A DNA stretch of 64,000 nt from NCBI GenBank assembly GCA_045613385.1, contig JAZLAW010000006.1:43603-107602 (forward strand), written 5' to 3'. Position numbers and translations under genes: made by a program. This document shows, in pieces, positions 33,711-42,633 of this stretch (position 1 is the first letter of the stretch; every line of letters begins with the position of its first letter). The notes under the pieces are model-generated. The model was not told where the DNA came from, ran no database searches, and saw only the letters and a program-made list of their open reading frames with translations. The DNA comes from SIG565 sp045613385. Its GTDB lineage: Bacteria > Bacillota > Clostridia > Oscillospirales > Acutalibacteraceae.

Positions 33711-35822
33711 TTAGAAAATACTGTATTTGAGAACAATTCCCGCAAACACAATGGATACCATTGAAACTAACTTTATAAGAATGTTAATTGCAGGGCCCGA
33801 AGTGTCTTTAAAGGGGTCGCCTACCGTGTCACCCACAACGGCGGCTTTGTGCTGAGCGCTTCCTTTTCCGCCGTGAGTTCCGCTTTCGATATACTTCTTA
33901 GCGTTATCCCAGGCACCGCCTGAGTTGGACATAAATATCGCAAGTAAGAATCCGCTGACAGTAGAACCCGCAAGCATTCCCACAACGCCCATATATCCGA
34001 GAACAAGTCCTACCACAATGGGAACGATTACGGCAGTGATGGCCGGCAACATCATTTCTTTAAGACTTGCCTTGGTGCAAAGGTCGACACAGGAAGTATA
34101 GTCCGGTTCGCTTTCGCCTTCCATAAGTCCTTTGATTTCTCTGAATTGGCGGCGCACTTCGACCACGATTGACTGTGCCGCCCTACCTACTGAATCCATA
34201 GTCAAAGCCGAGAATACAAACGGCAGACAAGCGCCTATAAGGAGCCCAACCAAAACAGTAGGATTTGTGAGATTAAATATAAGTGAAATTTCTTTGCCAG
34301 ACTGTGCGGCAATTTCACTTATTTTATTAACGTACGAAGCCATAAGGGCGAGGGCAGTCAGCGCTGCAGAGCCGATAGCGAAACCTTTGCCTGTAGCGGC
34401 GGTAGTGTTGCCAAGGGAATCGAGAGCATCGGTGCGCTCTCTGACTTTTTCTTCAAGATTGGCCATTTGCGCGATGCCACCTGCATTATCTGCAACAGGA
34501 CCGTAGGCATCGGTAGCAAGTGTAATACCGAGAGTAGATAACATACCTACAGCGGCAAGGGAGACGCCGAAAAGACCTGAATTTGCATTAGAATTGCCAC
34601 CCGAGAAGAAGAAAGCTACCAAAATACAAGCCGCAACAATTATTACGGGAAGTGCGGTAGAAAGCATACCGAGACTGAATCCGCCAATTATGATGGTCGC
34701 AGAACCGGTTTCAGATTTATTTGACAAACGGTTTGTAGGACGGTAGGTGTCAGAGGTAAAATATTCTGTTGCCTGACCGATTAAAACACCCGATATAAGT
34801 CCTGAGAGAATTGCAAAGTAGAAGCCAAGCGAGTTTTTACCGTCAAGGCAGAACCACACAATAGGTAAAGAGAAAACCGCAATCAAAACAGCGCTTAAAT
34901 TTGTACCACGGCCTAAAGATTTAAGCAGACTTTTTTGAGTGGCATCTTCCTTTGTGCGAACGAAGAATGTGCCAATAACCGAGCATACCACACCGATTGC
35001 TGCAATGAGCATAGGAACCATCATAGCGGCAAATGAGTTTACGACGGTACTTTTTGAAAATGCTGCAATACCGAGCGCTGCAGAAGATATAATCGAGCCA
35101 ACATAAGACTCATAAAGGTCGGCGCCCATACCCGCAACGTCGCCTACGTTGTCACCAACATTGTCGGCTATAACCGCAGGATTTCTCGGGTCATCTTCGG
35201 GGATACCCGCTTCAACCTTGCCGACAAGGTCGGCGCCTACGTCGGCGGCTTTTGTAAAGATACCGCCACCCACTCGGGCAAACAGAGCCATAGAAGATGC
35301 ACCCATACCGAAGGTTACCATAGAGCTTGTAATTTCTGCCGGGGAAAGTTTGAATATATTGTTAAGAAGGAAAAACCAAAGTGAAATATCGAGAAGTCCC
35401 AGACCTACAACCGTAAAGCCCATTACAGAACCGGCCGAAAAGGCAACCCGAAGACCTCGGTTAAGACCTTCTCTACAAGCGTTGGCAGTACGCGCATTGG
35501 AACTTGTAGCAATTTTCATACCGATAAAACCTGACAGGGCTGAGAAAAATCCGCCCGTTACAAAGGCAAACGGAACAAAATAGGTTAAGAAACCCAATGC
35601 CGCCATTATAAGAAGCAATATAAACATTGCCGCAAAGAAAATTGCAACTACGGTGTATTGGCGCTTAAGGAACGCGTCGGCTCCGCGCTTTATAGCAGCA
35701 GAGATTTTGCGCATCTCATCGGTGCCTTGAGAAAATCTCATTATATGTTTGGCAGTTACTATGGCGAAGATAATAGCTATTACCGCGCCTAAAAAAGTAA
35801 AAAGCACAAATAAATTTTCCAT
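33711..35822 (-). CDS. hppA: Membrane-bound ion-pumping pyrophosphatase
   Basis: A 703-residue polytopic protein (about 16 membrane segments) that couples pyrophosphate hydrolysis to sodium or proton export. The pyrophosphate-binding signature DVGADLVGKVEAGIPEDD followed by NPAVIADNVGDNVGD is intact. The segment GNTTAATGKGF has alanine where potassium-independent enzymes carry lysine, so a potassium-dependent type is predicted; many of these pump sodium. It is divergent from ppdK, another pyrophosphate-linked enzyme. Confidence 0.96.
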   Translation of the reverse strand: MENLFVLFTFLGAVIAIIFAIVTAKHIMRFSQGTDEMRKISAAIKRGADAFLKRQYTVVAIFFAAMFILLLIMAALGFLTYFVPFAFVTGGFFSALSGFIGMKIATSSNARTANACREGLNRGLRVAFSAGSVMGFTVVGLGLLDISLWFFLLNNIFKLSPAEITSSMVTFGMGASSMALFARVGGGIFTKAADVGADLVGKVEAGIPEDDPRNPAVIADNVGDNVGDVAGMGADLYESYVGSIISSAALGIAAFSKSTVVNSFAAMMVPMLIAAIGVVCSVIGTFFVRTKEDATQKSLLKSLGRGTNLSAVLIAVFSLPIVWFCLDGKNSLGFYFAILSGLISGVLIGQATEYFTSDTYRPTNRLSNKSETGSATIIIGGFSLGMLSTALPVIIVAACILVAFFFSGGNSNANSGLFGVSLAAVGMLSTLGITLATDAYGPVADNAGGIAQMANLEEKVRERTDALDSLGNTTAATGKGFAIGSAALTALALMASYVNKISEIAAQSGKEISLIFNLTNPTVLVGLLIGACLPFVFSALTMDSVGRAAQSIVVEVRRQFREIKGLMEGESEPDYTSCVDLCTKASLKEMMLPAITAVIVPIVVGLVLGYMGVVGMLAGSTVSGFLLAIFMSNSGGAWDNAKKYIESGTHGGKGSAQHKAAVVGDTVGDPFKDTSGPAINILIKLVSMVSIVFAGIVLKYSIF

Positions 35823-35853
35823 AAATGTCTCCTTTGAATTTTTTGTGTGTTAT

Positions 35854-35882
35854 ATAATACCATCGCTTCCACGGGTTTTCAA
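35854..35882 (-). promoter_or_regulatory. Predicted promoter of hppA
   Basis: Minus-strand TTGAAA (35877-35882) and TATTAT (35854-35859) with a 17-base spacer, about 32 bases upstream of the start. Confidence 0.6.
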
Positions 35883-35969
35883 GTGAAAAAGATAAAAAAA
35901 CAAGACAGACTGGGCAAAAAGTGAAAAAATGAAGAAAAAAGTGCTAAAAAAGGCAAATTCAAGTAAAAT

Positions 35970-36071
35970 TTTTTGAAAAAACCCTTTAAATTTTTCAAAA
36001 ATGTGTTATAATAAATTGCTACCCTATTAATTATAGGGAAAAATCAAGTAAAAAATGCAAACAAAGTTTGC
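35970..36071 (+). promoter_or_regulatory. ppdK upstream region: inverted repeat, -10 box and leader hairpins
   Basis: An 11-bp inverted repeat (TTTTTGAAAAA 35970-35980, TTTTTCAAAAA 35991-36001) lies just before a TATAAT box (36007-36012). The leader then has two small hairpins, CCCTAT/ATAGGG (36022-36038) and GCAAAC/GTTTGC (36057-36071), before an AGGAGG ribosome site at 36080. The repeat could be an operator or simply AT-rich structure. Confidence 0.4.
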
Positions 36072-36092
36072 TAATAATCAGGAGGTAAAACA

Positions 36093-38723
36093 ATGAGTCA
36101 CAAGTATGTATACCTTTTCTCAGAAGGTGACGCAAAAATGCGTGAGCTTCTTGGTGGTAAGGGCGCTAACCTTGCAGAAATGACCAAAATCGGTCTTCCG
36201 GTTCCGCAGGGCTTCACCGTTACAACAGAGGCTTGCACACAGTACTACGAAGATGGCAGAAAGATTAACGATGAAATCCAGGCACAAATTATGGAATACA
36301 TCGACAAGATGGAAGGCATCACCGGTATGAAATTCGGTGACAAAGAAAATCCGCTTCTCGTGTCGGTTCGTTCGGGTGCCCGTGCATCGATGCCCGGTAT
36401 GATGGATACCATTCTTAACCTTGGTCTTAATGAAGAAGTTGTAGAAGTTATGGCTGCAAAATCAGGCAATGCTCGTTGGGCTTATGACTGCTACCGCCGT
36501 TTTATCCAGATGTATTCTGATGTTGTTATGGAAGTTGGTAAGAAGTACTTCGAACAGCTTATTGATGAAATGAAAGAAGCTAAGGGTGTTACTCAGGATA
36601 TCGACCTTACAGCTGAAGACCTTAAAGAACTGGCTAACCAGTTCAAAGCTGAATATAAGAGCAAAATCGGTAAGGACTTCCCGTCTGACCCGAAAGAACA
36701 ACTTATGGGCGCTGTAGAAGCAGTTTTCCGTTCATGGGACAACCCCCGCGCAAACGTATACCGTCGTGATAACGATATCCCGTATAGCTGGGGTACTGCA
36801 GTCAACGTTCAGATGATGGCGTTCGGTAATATGGGTGACGATTGTGGTACAGGTGTTGCCTTTACACGTGACCCTGCTACCGGAGAACCCGGCCTTATGG
36901 GTGAATTCCTTGTAAACGCTCAGGGTGAAGACGTTGTTGCCGGTGTTCGTACACCTATGCCGATTGCTCAGATGGCAGAAAAATTCCCTGAAGCATTTGC
37001 TGAATTCAACAAAGTTTGCGCTATTCTCGAAGACCACTACCGCGATATGCAGGATATGGAATTCACAATTCAGAATGGCAAACTCTATATGCTCCAGACA
37101 CGTAATGGTAAGAGAACCGCTAAGGCAGCTCTCAAAATCGCTTGTGACTTGGTAGATGAAGGCATGATTGACAAGAAACAGGCAGTCGCTATGATTGACC
37201 CGCGTAACCTTGATACCCTTCTCCACCCGCAGTTTGACCAGAAGGCTCTTAAAGCAGCTACACCTGCTGGCCGTGGTCTTGGTGCATCTCCCGGTGCTGC
37301 TTGCGGTAAGGTTGTATTCACTGCTGAAGATGCTGAAATCTGGAATGCTCGTGGCGAAAAGGTAATTCTTGTTCGTCTTGAAACTTCACCTGAAGATATT
37401 ACAGGTATGAAGGCTTCCCAGGGTATTCTTACAGTTCGTGGCGGTATGACTTCTCACGCTGCTGTTGTTGCTCGCGGTATGGGTACTTGCTGCGTATCCG
37501 GTTGCGGCGAAATCGTTATGGATGAAGAAAACAAGAACTTCACCTTAGCTGGTAAGACATATAAGGAAGGCGACTATATTTCTATCGACGGTTCAACAGG
37601 TAACATCTACGACGGTATTATTCCGACAGTTGATGCTGAAATCGCAGGCGAATTCGGTAGAATTATGGATTGGGCTGATGAGTTCCGTACATTAAAGGTA
37701 CGTACCAACGCTGATACACCTACTGATGCTAAGAAGGCTCGTGAACTCGGTGCTGAAGGTATCGGTCTTTGCCGTACAGAGCATATGTTCTTCGAAGCTG
37801 ACAGAATTGCTGCTTTCCGCGAAATGATTTGTGCTGACACAGTTGCTGAGCGCGAAGCTGCTCTTGCAAAGATTCTTCCTTATCAGCAGGGCGACTTCGA
37901 AAAGCTTTACGAAGCTCTCGAAGGCAATCCTGTATGTATCCGCTTCCTTGACCCGCCGCTTCATGAGTTCGTTCCTACCGAAGAAGCTGACATCAAGGCA
38001 CTTGCTGATGCACAGGGTAAAACTGTTGAAGATATTAAGAATCTCATTTCTTCTCTCCACGAATTCAACCCGATGATGGGTCACCGTGGTTGCCGTTTGG
38101 CAGTTACCTATCCGGAAATTGCTAAAATGCAAACAGCTGCTGTTATCCGTGCAGCTATCAATGTTAAGAAAGCTCATCCGGATTGGAATGTAGTACCTGA
38201 AATTATGATTCCTTTGACCGGTGAGGTTAAAGAATTGAAGTTCGTTAAGGACGTTGTTGTAGCAACAGCTGACGCTGAAATTGCTGCTGCCGGTGTTGAA
38301 CTCAAGTACGAAGTTGGTACTATGATGGAAATCCCGCGTGCATGCTTAACAGCTGATGAAATAGCTAAGGAAGCTGAGTTCTTCTGCTTCGGTACTAACG
38401 ACTTAACTCAGATGACATTCGGCTTCAGCCGTGATGACGCTGGTAAGTTCTTAGGCGCTTACTACGATAACAAGATTTATGAAAACGACCCGTTTGCTAA
38501 ACTCGACCAGACCGGTGTTGGCAAACTTATGGACATGGCTGTAACACTCGGTAAGAAGGTTCGTCCGGAAATCCACTGCGGTATCTGCGGTGAACACGGC
38601 GGCGACCCTGTATCGGTTGAGTTCTGCCACAAGGTTGGTCTTGACTATGTATCTTGCTCACCGTTCCGCGTGCCGATTGCTCGCCTTGCCGCTGCACAGG
38701 CTGCTATAAAGTCTGGCAAGTAA
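36093..38723 (+). CDS. ppdK: Pyruvate, phosphate dikinase
   Basis: An 876-residue cytosolic enzyme, normal length, interconverting pyruvate + ATP + phosphate and PEP + AMP + pyrophosphate. The N-terminal ATP-grasp domain starts with GGKGANLAEM, the swivelling domain has the catalytic histidine in GGMTSHAAVVARGMG (about residue 455), and the C-terminal PEP barrel carries RFLDPPLHEF and the CGICGEHGGDP motif. In fermentative Clostridia it often runs glycolytically, using pyrophosphate. Codon use looks strongly biased (GCT, GGT, CGT), consistent with high expression. Start ATG 36093 follows AGGAGG at 7 bases. Confidence 0.98.
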   Translation: MSHKYVYLFSEGDAKMRELLGGKGANLAEMTKIGLPVPQGFTVTTEACTQYYEDGRKINDEIQAQIMEYIDKMEGITGMKFGDKENPLLVSVRSGARASMPGMMDTILNLGLNEEVVEVMAAKSGNARWAYDCYRRFIQMYSDVVMEVGKKYFEQLIDEMKEAKGVTQDIDLTAEDLKELANQFKAEYKSKIGKDFPSDPKEQLMGAVEAVFRSWDNPRANVYRRDNDIPYSWGTAVNVQMMAFGNMGDDCGTGVAFTRDPATGEPGLMGEFLVNAQGEDVVAGVRTPMPIAQMAEKFPEAFAEFNKVCAILEDHYRDMQDMEFTIQNGKLYMLQTRNGKRTAKAALKIACDLVDEGMIDKKQAVAMIDPRNLDTLLHPQFDQKALKAATPAGRGLGASPGAACGKVVFTAEDAEIWNARGEKVILVRLETSPEDITGMKASQGILTVRGGMTSHAAVVARGMGTCCVSGCGEIVMDEENKNFTLAGKTYKEGDYISIDGSTGNIYDGIIPTVDAEIAGEFGRIMDWADEFRTLKVRTNADTPTDAKKARELGAEGIGLCRTEHMFFEADRIAAFREMICADTVAEREAALAKILPYQQGDFEKLYEALEGNPVCIRFLDPPLHEFVPTEEADIKALADAQGKTVEDIKNLISSLHEFNPMMGHRGCRLAVTYPEIAKMQTAAVIRAAINVKKAHPDWNVVPEIMIPLTGEVKELKFVKDVVVATADAEIAAAGVELKYEVGTMMEIPRACLTADEIAKEAEFFCFGTNDLTQMTFGFSRDDAGKFLGAYYDNKIYENDPFAKLDQTGVGKLMDMAVTLGKKVRPEIHCGICGEHGGDPVSVEFCHKVGLDYVSCSPFRVPIARLAAAQAAIKSGK

Positions 38724-38856
38724 TTCCGGCTTACTTTAACTTCGCAGAATTTACGCTCACCGAAAAGGATGCTAAGGAGTATAAATACTCCAAATCAACC
38801 AAACAACGTGTGCATAAATGGAAAGATATTAAAGTAAGACTCTATATCTAAAACAA

Positions 38857-38896
38857 ACGCTCCGTTAGATTAAACTCTAACGGAGCGTATTTCTTT
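38857..38896. terminator. Terminator after ppdK
   Basis: A perfect 13-bp stem (ACGCTCCGTTAGA / TCTAACGGAGCGT) with loop TTAAAC, followed by a T-rich stretch. It marks the end of the core-like region. The 133 bases between the ppdK stop and this hairpin hold no recognisable gene. Confidence 0.9.
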
Positions 38897-38897
38897 T

Positions 38898-39722
38898 TTA
38901 TATTAGGCCAACAAGATTGCTTTCGATTATGTTGGCTCCTGGATTGTATTTTTCAACAAGGTTTTGAACTATAATTCTACTACCACCACTTATACGTGGG
39001 CTAAGTGTAATTTCCATATCAGTAAAAGCCTCATCAGATATTGACATATCATAATGTGGAAAAGGTTGTCTTTCTAAACCATGTTTCATTTTATTTGCAA
39101 CTAATTGAAAGTTCATTAGAGATTGTTCAACAGGTTGATTTATATCAAACGGCAATATGTTTAAAATGTATCTCCATTCACTTTGAAATCCCCAATGAAG
39201 ATTTTTGTGCTTGCCAAGTTCTCCTAACACAAGAGTGAATCGGTCGCCATCCTCCTTTAAAATATGTGGATATAATTTTTCTGGGTCATCCGTATATTCC
39301 ACTCTGCATAAAAGTTGTTTATTCAATGCTTGAACTGAAAAAAAGGAATTAGAAAACATTTCAGTTAAAGGAATAAGCGTCTGAAATGGTTTGCCATTAG
39401 AATTATCTTCAACGGGCCCTTTTACCACTTTGGATATTTCGTCGGCGGTATTGTTATATATCTTAAAAGGGTTCTTTCGCAGTTTAATTCTTACGCCAAG
39501 ATTTAACGAAGCATACATATTCCACATAGGAATACTTTCCGTCGAGTCATCTGTCCAAGAACTTATGTAACAAAATTGTCCTATGTTTTTTACATCTGAT
39601 GTTTGTTGTTCTTGCAAATCATCCATTTTATCAAGTGAATTAAAACGTATTGTTCGATTTTTTAAAATCAGTGCTAATGTTTCAATATTTGTATAGTGAT
39701 AAAGATATTCTAAATTATCCAT
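38898..39722 (-). CDS. DUF2971 family protein
   Basis: A 274-residue soluble protein with the DUF2971 start LYHYTNIETLALILKN, where a substrate-binding fold similar to ADP-ribosyltransferase-like domains has been suggested, and the WNMYASLNLGVRIKL and WGFQSEWRYI stretches. ATG 39722 is chosen (AGGGAG 11 bases upstream) over TTG 39743. The family is frequent in phage-defence and mobile regions but its activity is not established. It is the first gene of the accessory region. Confidence 0.8.
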   Translation of the reverse strand: MDNLEYLYHYTNIETLALILKNRTIRFNSLDKMDDLQEQQTSDVKNIGQFCYISSWTDDSTESIPMWNMYASLNLGVRIKLRKNPFKIYNNTADEISKVVKGPVEDNSNGKPFQTLIPLTEMFSNSFFSVQALNKQLLCRVEYTDDPEKLYPHILKEDGDRFTLVLGELGKHKNLHWGFQSEWRYILNILPFDINQPVEQSLMNFQLVANKMKHGLERQPFPHYDMSISDEAFTDMEITLSPRISGGSRIIVQNLVEKYNPGANIIESNLVGLI

Positions 39723-39861
39723 ACGCTTTATATCTCCCTGCAAAATTTTCTTGTTTATATTATATCATCTAATGCTACATAATTCAATCTGCCGATTTTG
39801 ATTCCGCACATTCGCAAAACGAAACCTCCTTTGCTACAATAATGGTAAAGGAGGTAATTTT

Positions 39862-40164
39862 ATGGCAAATTTTATAGAAGAATTTTATTACGGCAATCTC
39901 GACCCACAGGCGCGTAGCACCAAAGAGAATAAAACGGTGCAAAAGCAAATGGAGGTGTTGATGCTAAATGAAGACTTTTTAACCGAGCACCTATCGGGCG
40001 AAAGCAAAAAGAAATTCCTCGACTTTTGCAACGCTTGGGGCGTAGTCAACGGCGAATCGAATCTCGATAGTTTTATTATGGGCTTCCGCCTCGGCGCCAA
40101 CTTCGCCTACGACACCTTTGTAAACGACGACGCACCATTTAAAGACTTACTCAAGGAGGTGTAA
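39862..40164 (+). CDS. DUF6809-like small protein
   Basis: A 100-residue mostly helical acidic protein (EEFYYGNLDPQ start; DSFIMGFRLGANF near the end). This type is common in Clostridial mobile elements next to TnpV-like genes, as here with a 2-base gap. AAAGGAGG precedes the ATG at a good distance. Function unknown. Confidence 0.7.
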   Translation: MANFIEEFYYGNLDPQARSTKENKTVQKQMEVLMLNEDFLTEHLSGESKKKFLDFCNAWGVVNGESNLDSFIMGFRLGANFAYDTFVNDDAPFKDLLKEV

Positions 40165-40166
40165 CT

Positions 40167-40535
40167 ATGGAACAATATATCTATGACAAAGATAACGGCT
40201 TATGGTACGAACGCGACGGTGATTATTACATCCCTTGCCTCAAACTCCCCGACATAAATATAGGTATATGGGGCGAACGCTATCTCACCTACATCCGCGA
40301 ACATAAGAAACTGCTACACACTAAACTAATGATAAACGGCACCCTCTACACCCACCTCGCCGAAATCAATAAACAGGCAGAAGAAATGTTTTCTGAGCTG
40401 GTAAACCAAATGAAAACTCGCGAAGGCATCACCGAACAATTAAAAGCAGATAACCAACTCGAATGGGTCCGCCATATGAACAACATCCGCTCCCGCGCAA
40501 ATGAAGTGATATATAATGAATTAATATATGTATAA
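40167..40535 (+). CDS. TnpV-like transposon-encoded protein
   Basis: A 122-residue protein matching TnpV by its YYIPCLKLPDINIGIWGERY start, NKQAEEMF, the MKTREGITEQLKADNQLEWV stretch and the closing NNIRSRANEVIYNELIY. TnpV accompanies serine-recombinase elements of the Tn4451 type, although its exact role is not defined. Here the recombinase lies 23 kb away. Confidence 0.85.
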   Translation: MEQYIYDKDNGLWYERDGDYYIPCLKLPDINIGIWGERYLTYIREHKKLLHTKLMINGTLYTHLAEINKQAEEMFSELVNQMKTREGITEQLKADNQLEWVRHMNNIRSRANEVIYNELIYV

Positions 40536-40542
40536 ACAAAAC

Positions 40543-40587
40543 CTCGGCTAAAATTACAATTAAGTATATTTTTAGCCGAGTTTTTTT
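40543..40587 (+). terminator. Terminator after the TnpV-like gene
   Basis: An 11-bp stem (CTCGGCTAAAA / TTTTAGCCGAG) with a 16-base loop followed by seven T. Confidence 0.85.
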
Positions 40588-40872
40588 ATTGCTATAATAT
40601 AGTGAAAATAATCCCTATCGGGTATAAAACGACCCCAAGCCAACCGATTTATACCCTAAAGGGTATAATAGCATCGTTCTACTTTCGGTATAAATGCGTA
40701 AAACATAACCTTCGCTAGTTCAACTCTGTGTGGTGAAGTCAACGTTATACACATTTAAATAAACTGTAGAAATACGCAAAATTTTTAAACGCAATGTTGA
40801 CAGTGAAGAATGAATGCAATATGTTCACTGCTGATTTAAGTTAAATTTCCAATAATGATGTTTAAAAAGCAC
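40588..40872. promoter_or_regulatory. Gene-free region with GGTATAA boxes and a second promoter-like inverted repeat
   Basis: No gene is seen. GGTATAA occurs at 40621-40627, 40662-40668 and 40687-40693, and its complement TTATACC at 40649-40655; ATACCCT-AA-AGGGTAT (40651-40666) is a perfect palindrome. Further on, TTGACA (40797-40802), 17 bases, TATGTT (40820-40825) resembles a promoter, overlapped by the inverted repeat CAGTGAA/TTCACTG (40801-40807, 40824-40830). These may be operators, or remnants of a lost gene. Confidence 0.35.
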
Positions 40873-40911
40873 TTGATATTTCGTTGAAAAAAGTGTATAC
40901 TATTTTCAACG
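40873..40911 (+). promoter_or_regulatory. AbiE promoter with overlapping 9-bp inverted-repeat operator
   Basis: TTGATA (40873-40878), 17 bases, TATACT (40896-40901). A perfect inverted repeat CGTTGAAAA (40882-40890) and TTTTCAACG (40903-40911) straddles the -10 box. AbiEi antitoxins are known to repress their own promoter by binding inverted repeats; this is the obvious site. Confidence 0.8.
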
Positions 40912-40923
40912 AGGTGAACTAGT

Positions 40924-41532
40924 ATGGAACGACCGACAATTTTATCTGAAATTAAAAAAGAAATTCAAAATTCTAAAATAGGCACAGTTTTTGTACCTAT
41001 TGATTTTGTCTTGCTTACGGATAAAAAAACCGCAAGCGTTTCTTTGAGTCGTCTTGAAAAAGAAAAAATCGTTTTAAAGATAATGCGAGGCGTTTATTAT
41101 AAAGCTGAATATAATGAGTTTCTTGAAGAATACGTTGCGCCTGAGCCGGATGCGGTTGCTCATGCAATAGCAAGAAATTATGGCTGGACCATTGTTCCCT
41201 TCGGCGACACCGCACTTAATATACTTGGCCTTTCTACACAGGTTCCGGCGACTTGGGTTTACATGAGCGACGGCACCTATAAAGAATACTCATATAATCA
41301 AACAACCATAAGGTTTAAGAAAACAAGCAATAAAGAAATATCTAAGTTATCTTACAAAACCGCTTTGGTAGTACAAGCATTAAAAACGCTCGGCAAGGAT
41401 AACGTAAAAGATACAATCATAACTAAGTTGAAAAACACATTAACCGATAAAGAAAAGGAAACCTTGCTTATTGAAGCAAAAGCAGTAACATCCTGGATAT
41501 ATGAATATATAAAAGTGATTTGTAGGAGTTAA
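40924..41532 (+). CDS. abiEi: AbiEi-type antitoxin and autorepressor
   Basis: A 202-residue protein with an N-terminal winged-helix region (SVSLSRLEKEKIVLKIMRGVYY, about residues 38-60) and a C-terminal AbiEi domain (PFGDTALNILGLSTQVP). It is the antitoxin of a type IV toxin-antitoxin/abortive-infection pair that counters the toxin without direct contact and represses the operon. It has its own promoter and operator, and the toxin gene starts 5 bases after its stop. Confidence 0.9.
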   Translation: MERPTILSEIKKEIQNSKIGTVFVPIDFVLLTDKKTASVSLSRLEKEKIVLKIMRGVYYKAEYNEFLEEYVAPEPDAVAHAIARNYGWTIVPFGDTALNILGLSTQVPATWVYMSDGTYKEYSYNQTTIRFKKTSNKEISKLSYKTALVVQALKTLGKDNVKDTIITKLKNTLTDKEKETLLIEAKAVTSWIYEYIKVICRS

Positions 41533-41537
41533 ATTGT

Positions 41538-42536
41538 ATGCGTAAAATTGCAACTATAAAAGAAAATGACCGCAAAGCTTTATTCCAAAATACAGCCGCA
41601 AAAATGGGCTTGACTAATGCAATTATTGAAAAGGATTTTTGGGTATGCTTTATGCTCGACTATCTTTTCCATCGCTGCGAGTGGAAGGGCCATATTGCTT
41701 TTAAGGGTGGTACAAGCCTTTCTAAATCGTATGGCCTTATAGAACGCTTTTCCGAGGATATTGATTTGATTCTTGATTGGCGTGTAATCGGCTTTGGCTT
41801 AGATGAGCCTTGGGAAGAACGCAGCAATACAAAGCAGGATTTGTTTAATAAAGAAGCGAATAGCCGTACCGAAAGGTTTTTGAAGGAAACCTTTATGCCG
41901 ACGGTTGTTACTGATTTACAGAAAGATCTCAACACCTCTGTTAACTGCTACATAGATGAAACCGATCCGCAAACCGTTGTGTTCGCATATAATCGCAGCT
42001 TTAGTGATAACTCTATTTTGCCGGTTATTCGGCTTGAAATAGGCGCTCTCGCGGCTTGGACACCTGCCGAAGAAAAACCAATCACGCCATACGCGGCCAA
42101 AGAGTATCCCAAATTATTTAATGAGCCATCAACCAATATTTTAACCGTTTTGCCTAAGCGAACCTTTTGGGAGAAGGTAACCATTCTACACCGCGAAGCA
42201 TATCGACCGGAGGACAAAGCCTTCCCCACGCGATATTCACGTCACTATTACGACCTATACTGTATGATGAATTCGCCGGTTAAGGGGGAAGCGTTCAAGG
42301 ACGTTGAATTGCTGGACAAGGTGGTTAAATTTAAAGAAAAATTCTACCGCTGTCCATGGGCACGATATGATGAAGCAAGGGTTGGTACAATGAAGCTGAT
42401 GCCACCTGAAAGAAATATTCCCGCCCTTCGTGATGACTACGAGCATATGCAAAATATGATTTTCGGAGACAAGCCGGATTTCGATACCATTCTTGAAGGT
42501 ATCAAGCAATTAGAAAAAGAGATTAACATACTTTAA
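41538..42536 (+). CDS. abiEii: AbiEii-type nucleotidyltransferase toxin
   Basis: A 332-residue DUF1814/MNT-fold nucleotidyltransferase. The catalytic signature is intact: FKGGTSLSKS (about residues 54-63) followed by SEDIDLIL. AbiEii toxins act as nucleotidyltransferases, in studied relatives on tRNA acceptor ends, and stop growth on phage infection. The gene is coupled to abiEi. Confidence 0.92.
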   Translation: MRKIATIKENDRKALFQNTAAKMGLTNAIIEKDFWVCFMLDYLFHRCEWKGHIAFKGGTSLSKSYGLIERFSEDIDLILDWRVIGFGLDEPWEERSNTKQDLFNKEANSRTERFLKETFMPTVVTDLQKDLNTSVNCYIDETDPQTVVFAYNRSFSDNSILPVIRLEIGALAAWTPAEEKPITPYAAKEYPKLFNEPSTNILTVLPKRTFWEKVTILHREAYRPEDKAFPTRYSRHYYDLYCMMNSPVKGEAFKDVELLDKVVKFKEKFYRCPWARYDEARVGTMKLMPPERNIPALRDDYEHMQNMIFGDKPDFDTILEGIKQLEKEINIL

Positions 42537-42633
42537 GTGCTTATTATTACACATTTATCAGAATCGCAGATTTGTAAAGTCAAAACAGATGTGTGATAAT
42601 ATTGCAAACACAAGAATTGGAGGGAGTGGAATT

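Noticed and set aside
38724..38851. Frame continuing past the ppdK stop in another phase, ending before the terminator
   Set aside because: It begins inside ppdK, has no ribosome site of its own after the stop and resembles no family; it could be a remnant but the evidence is too thin.
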